The notes beneath the pieces were generated by a model. The model saw only the letters and a list, made by a program, of their open reading frames with translations, was not told the origin of the DNA and did no database searches. A stretch of 33,234 bases of DNA from Streptomyces sp. TP-A0356 (GTDB lineage Bacteria > Actinomycetota > Actinomycetes > Streptomycetales > Streptomycetaceae): NCBI RefSeq assembly GCF_001417775.1, contig NZ_BBZJ01000046.1, positions 1-33,234 of the forward strand, written 5' to 3'. How positions within the stretch are numbered: position 1 is the first letter of the stretch; the number at the start of each line of letters is the position of its first letter. The position numbers and the translations under genes were made by a program. Below, piece after piece: positions 31,703-33,234 of the stretch.

Positions 31703-32558
31703 TTAGACGTCGTCTCATTTGGAGAGCATCGGTAGCCTGAGTGCGTGCTGATCGTGGAACGCTTGGTGCAGGACGAGTTGTACGAACTCTTCCAGCGGGT
31801 GGTGCCTCCTGCTCCGACACGACAACAAGGCGGGGGCAGACGACGCTACGGTGACCGTGAGGTCCTCGCGGCGATCATCTACGTGGCCACGACGGGCTGC
31901 ACCTGGCGGCAGTTGCCACCGGTCTTCGGTCCGTCGGGGCCGACCGCGCACCGCCGGTTCACCGAGTGGACCGCCGCCCGGGTCTGGGCCAAGCTCCACC
32001 GCCTCATCCTCGACGAACTGGGATCGCGCGGGGACCTGGACTGGTCGCGCTGCGCCATCGACTCGGTGAACATGAGGGCCCTGAAAGGGGGGAGCTGACA
32101 GGTCCGAATCCTGTCGACCGGGGCAAGAAGGGCTCGAAGATCCACTTGATCACCGAGCGGACCGGTTTACCCCTCTCCATCGGCATCTCCGGAGCGAACC
32201 TCCACGACAGCCAGGCGCTCAAGACGCTCGTCCGGGGCATCCCGCCGATCCGTTCCCGCCGCGGGCCGCGCAGGCGGCGGCCCGCCAAGCTGCATGCGGA
32301 CAAGGGGTACGACTACGACGACCTGCGCCGATGGCTCCGCGGGCGAGGCATCCGGCACCGCATCGCCCGCAAGGGCATCGAGTCCTCCACCCGACTGGGC
32401 CGGCACGCTGGACCATCGAGCGCACGATGTCCTGGCTCGCCGGCTCCCGCCGCCTGCACCGCCGCTACGAACGCAAGGCCGAACACTTCCTCGCCTTCAC
32501 CGCCATCGCCTGCAGCCTCATCTGCTACCGCAGACTTACCAAATGAGACGACGTCTTA
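31703..32558 (+). mobile_element. Complete-length IS5-family element with 17-bp perfect repeats
   Basis: GACGTCGTCTCATTTGG (31706-31722) and its exact complement (32539-32555) bound an 850-bp element. TTA at 31703-31705 and 32556-32558 is the target duplication. The transposase inside carries a one-base deletion, so the element is non-autonomous. Confidence 0.92.
31745..32546 (+). pseudogene. IS5-family transposase (OrfAB), inactivated by a 1-bp deletion
   Basis: ORF A (31745-32098) reads MLIVERLVQDELYELFQRVV through GCTWRQLPPVFGPSGPTAHR to CAIDSVNMRALKGGS. A normal -1 shift at AAAGGGGGG (32084-32092) leads into ELTGPNPVDRGKKGSKIHLI, LRADK-like KLHADKGYDYDDLRRWL and RKGIESSTRLGRH. Here one base is missing (CGGCACGCTGG for CGGCACCGCTGG, near 32405), and the last part (WTIERTMSWLAGSRRLHRRY to ICYRRLTK, stop 32546) is in the third frame. 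The catalytic Glu (IERT) lies right after the break, so the product is dead. Confidence 0.87.
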
Positions 32559-33234
32559 GAGGGCATTTGATCTAGGCGAATTGCCCTTTCTGTTCTAGTA
32601 GGTCCCTCGCCAGGTTGGTGTTGTCTCGTCCGTTATGCGCTTGACGAGGTTGTCGATCGAGGCGACGTGGATCATGGCCTCGGAGCTGGCGGGAAGGGTC
32701 TCGTAATCGCGAGAAAGGCGCCGGTGCAACATAAGCCAACCCAGACTTCGCTCGACTACCCAGCGCCTTTTGACAACGTGAAAGCCAGGAACTCCGGGGT
32801 TTCTGTTGACCACTTCGACGTCGATTCCGAGACGTGCGCCGTGCTCGATGACGGCGTTCTTGAAGCCGGTGTCGACCCAGCTCTTGGCGATGGTGGGGTA
32901 GGTCTTCTTGGCCTGGTCGAGGAGTCGGATTCCGACGGCGTTCTCGGACAGGCTGGCGGCGGTGACGGTCACGGCGAGGATGAGGCCGATTGTGTCGGTG
33001 AGGATGCCTCGCTTCCGCCCGACGATCTTCTTGGCGGCGTCTGTTCCCTGGCTGGTCAGGGGCACGTTGGTGGAGGTCTTCACGCTCTGGGTGTCGATCA
33101 CCGACGCGGACGGCTCGGGCTTGCGCCCCTCTTTCACGCGAGCCAGCCCGGTGAGGTCGTAGTTGAGCTGGGCGAGGATTCCCTCGTCGCGCCAGGCGGC
33201 GTAGTAGGCGTAGACGGTGCCGTGGTTGGGGAAG
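32559..33234 (-). mobile_element. IS5-family element, cut by the window edge
   Basis: Directly after the TTA at 32556-32558 the sequence gagggcatttgatctag begins, resembling the GAGGGCATCTCACG end of the 10.2-11.0 kb element. This is taken as the terminus of a second IS5-type element inserted against the previous one. Its other end lies outside the window. Confidence 0.65.
32595..33234 (-). CDS. IS5-family transposase C-terminal part (continues past the edge)
   Basis: The frame ends at 32595 and stays open to the window edge, reading from FPNHGTVYAYYAAWRDEGIL through ARVKEGRKPEPSASVIDTQS. The first catalytic Asp is in SVIDTQSVKTSTN, the second in SWVDTGFKNAVI, and the Glu in RWVVERSLGWLMLHRRLSRD. 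Then follows IDNLVKRITDETTPTW. The visible part is undamaged. The base composition is less GC-rich than the neighbours. The start is not in the window. Confidence 0.88.
   Translation of the reverse strand, partial: FPNHGTVYAYYAAWRDEGILAQLNYDLTGLARVKEGRKPEPSASVIDTQSVKTSTNVPLTSQGTDAAKKIVGRKRGILTDTIGLILAVTVTAASLSENAVGIRLLDQAKKTYPTIAKSWVDTGFKNAVIEHGARLGIDVEVVNRNPGVPGFHVVKRRWVVERSLGWLMLHRRLSRDYETLPASSEAMIHVASIDNLVKRITDETTPTWRGTY

Noticed and set aside
1..33234. CRISPR array, tRNA, rRNA, replication origin or telomere
   Set aside because: No regularly spaced repeats, no cloverleaf with a CCA-proximal T-loop, no rRNA blocks, no DnaA-box cluster and no dense terminal palindromes were seen by eye.

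Overview
The window is high-GC DNA of a streptomycete or close relative. Third codon positions are strongly G/C, GTG starts are common, there is a Tat-type class A beta-lactamase with a BlaA/BlaB-like regulator pair, a CYP157/CYP154-like P450 pair, and many actinobacterial insertion sequences. The density of dead and nested transposases suggests an accessory region such as a chromosome arm or island. No telomere, replication origin, tRNA, rRNA or CRISPR array was seen.

Layout. 1-3.5 kb: a secreted phosphodiesterase/phosphatase-type enzyme with a 17-bp terminator hairpin, then a secreted S1 (trypsin-like) protease. 3.7-3.9 kb: IS5 remnant. 4.1-5.4 kb: GT87 membrane mannosyltransferase. 5.8-6.3 kb: dead M1 metallopeptidase. 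6.5-7.5 kb: CorA-type transporter. 7.7-11.0 kb: an IS block (integrase remnant, complete IS701 element, IS5 end, a DinB-like gene, complete IS5 element). 11.2-15.7 kb: two tandem modules with the same plan, each a leftward LysR regulator facing a rightward quinone-oxidoreductase-like MDR enzyme. 15.9-18.9 kb: a leftward SDR-amidohydrolase pair (the amidohydrolase carries a 2-bp frameshift) diverging from a double-HTH Lrp/AsnC regulator. 19.1-19.5 kb: IS5 remnant. 19.9-21.4 kb: MarR regulator divergent from an HSL-family esterase, with two palindromic operator candidates between them. 21.5-24.9 kb: an IS graveyard (IS5 fragment, ISAs1 fragment, complete IS3 element, IS1182 fragment, IS256 fragment). 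25.3-28.3 kb: beta-lactamase locus. 28.3-29.5 kb: IS3, Mu-type and IS256 remnants. 29.5-31.3 kb: CYP157-like P450 remnant, intact CYP154-like P450 and the stump of a further gene. 31.3-33.2 kb: IS1182 fragment and two abutting IS5 elements, the last cut by the window edge.

How the genes work together. Four regulator-enzyme pairs are divergent and look self-contained: LysR/MDR twice, Lrp with SDR-amidohydrolase, and MarR/esterase. The best-defined system is the bla locus. The beta-lactamase is divergent from a LysR regulator (blaA-like), which overlaps by 4 bp a cytoplasmic beta-lactamase-fold protein (blaB-like) carrying SxxK, SDN and KTG motifs. A TCATA-N9-TATGA dyad with T-N11-A spacing lies just upstream of the regulator, and the regulator contains the only in-frame TTA codon I found among the intact non-transposase genes. 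That points to joint control by a beta-lactam response and the developmental bldA tRNA. The P450 pair resembles the tail of a conservon (cvn) operon whose upstream part was destroyed by an IS256 deletion derivative. At the mobile-element level, the IS701 transposase frame takes its stop codon from the target duplication, and the order of insertions can be read from TTA/TTAG junctions.
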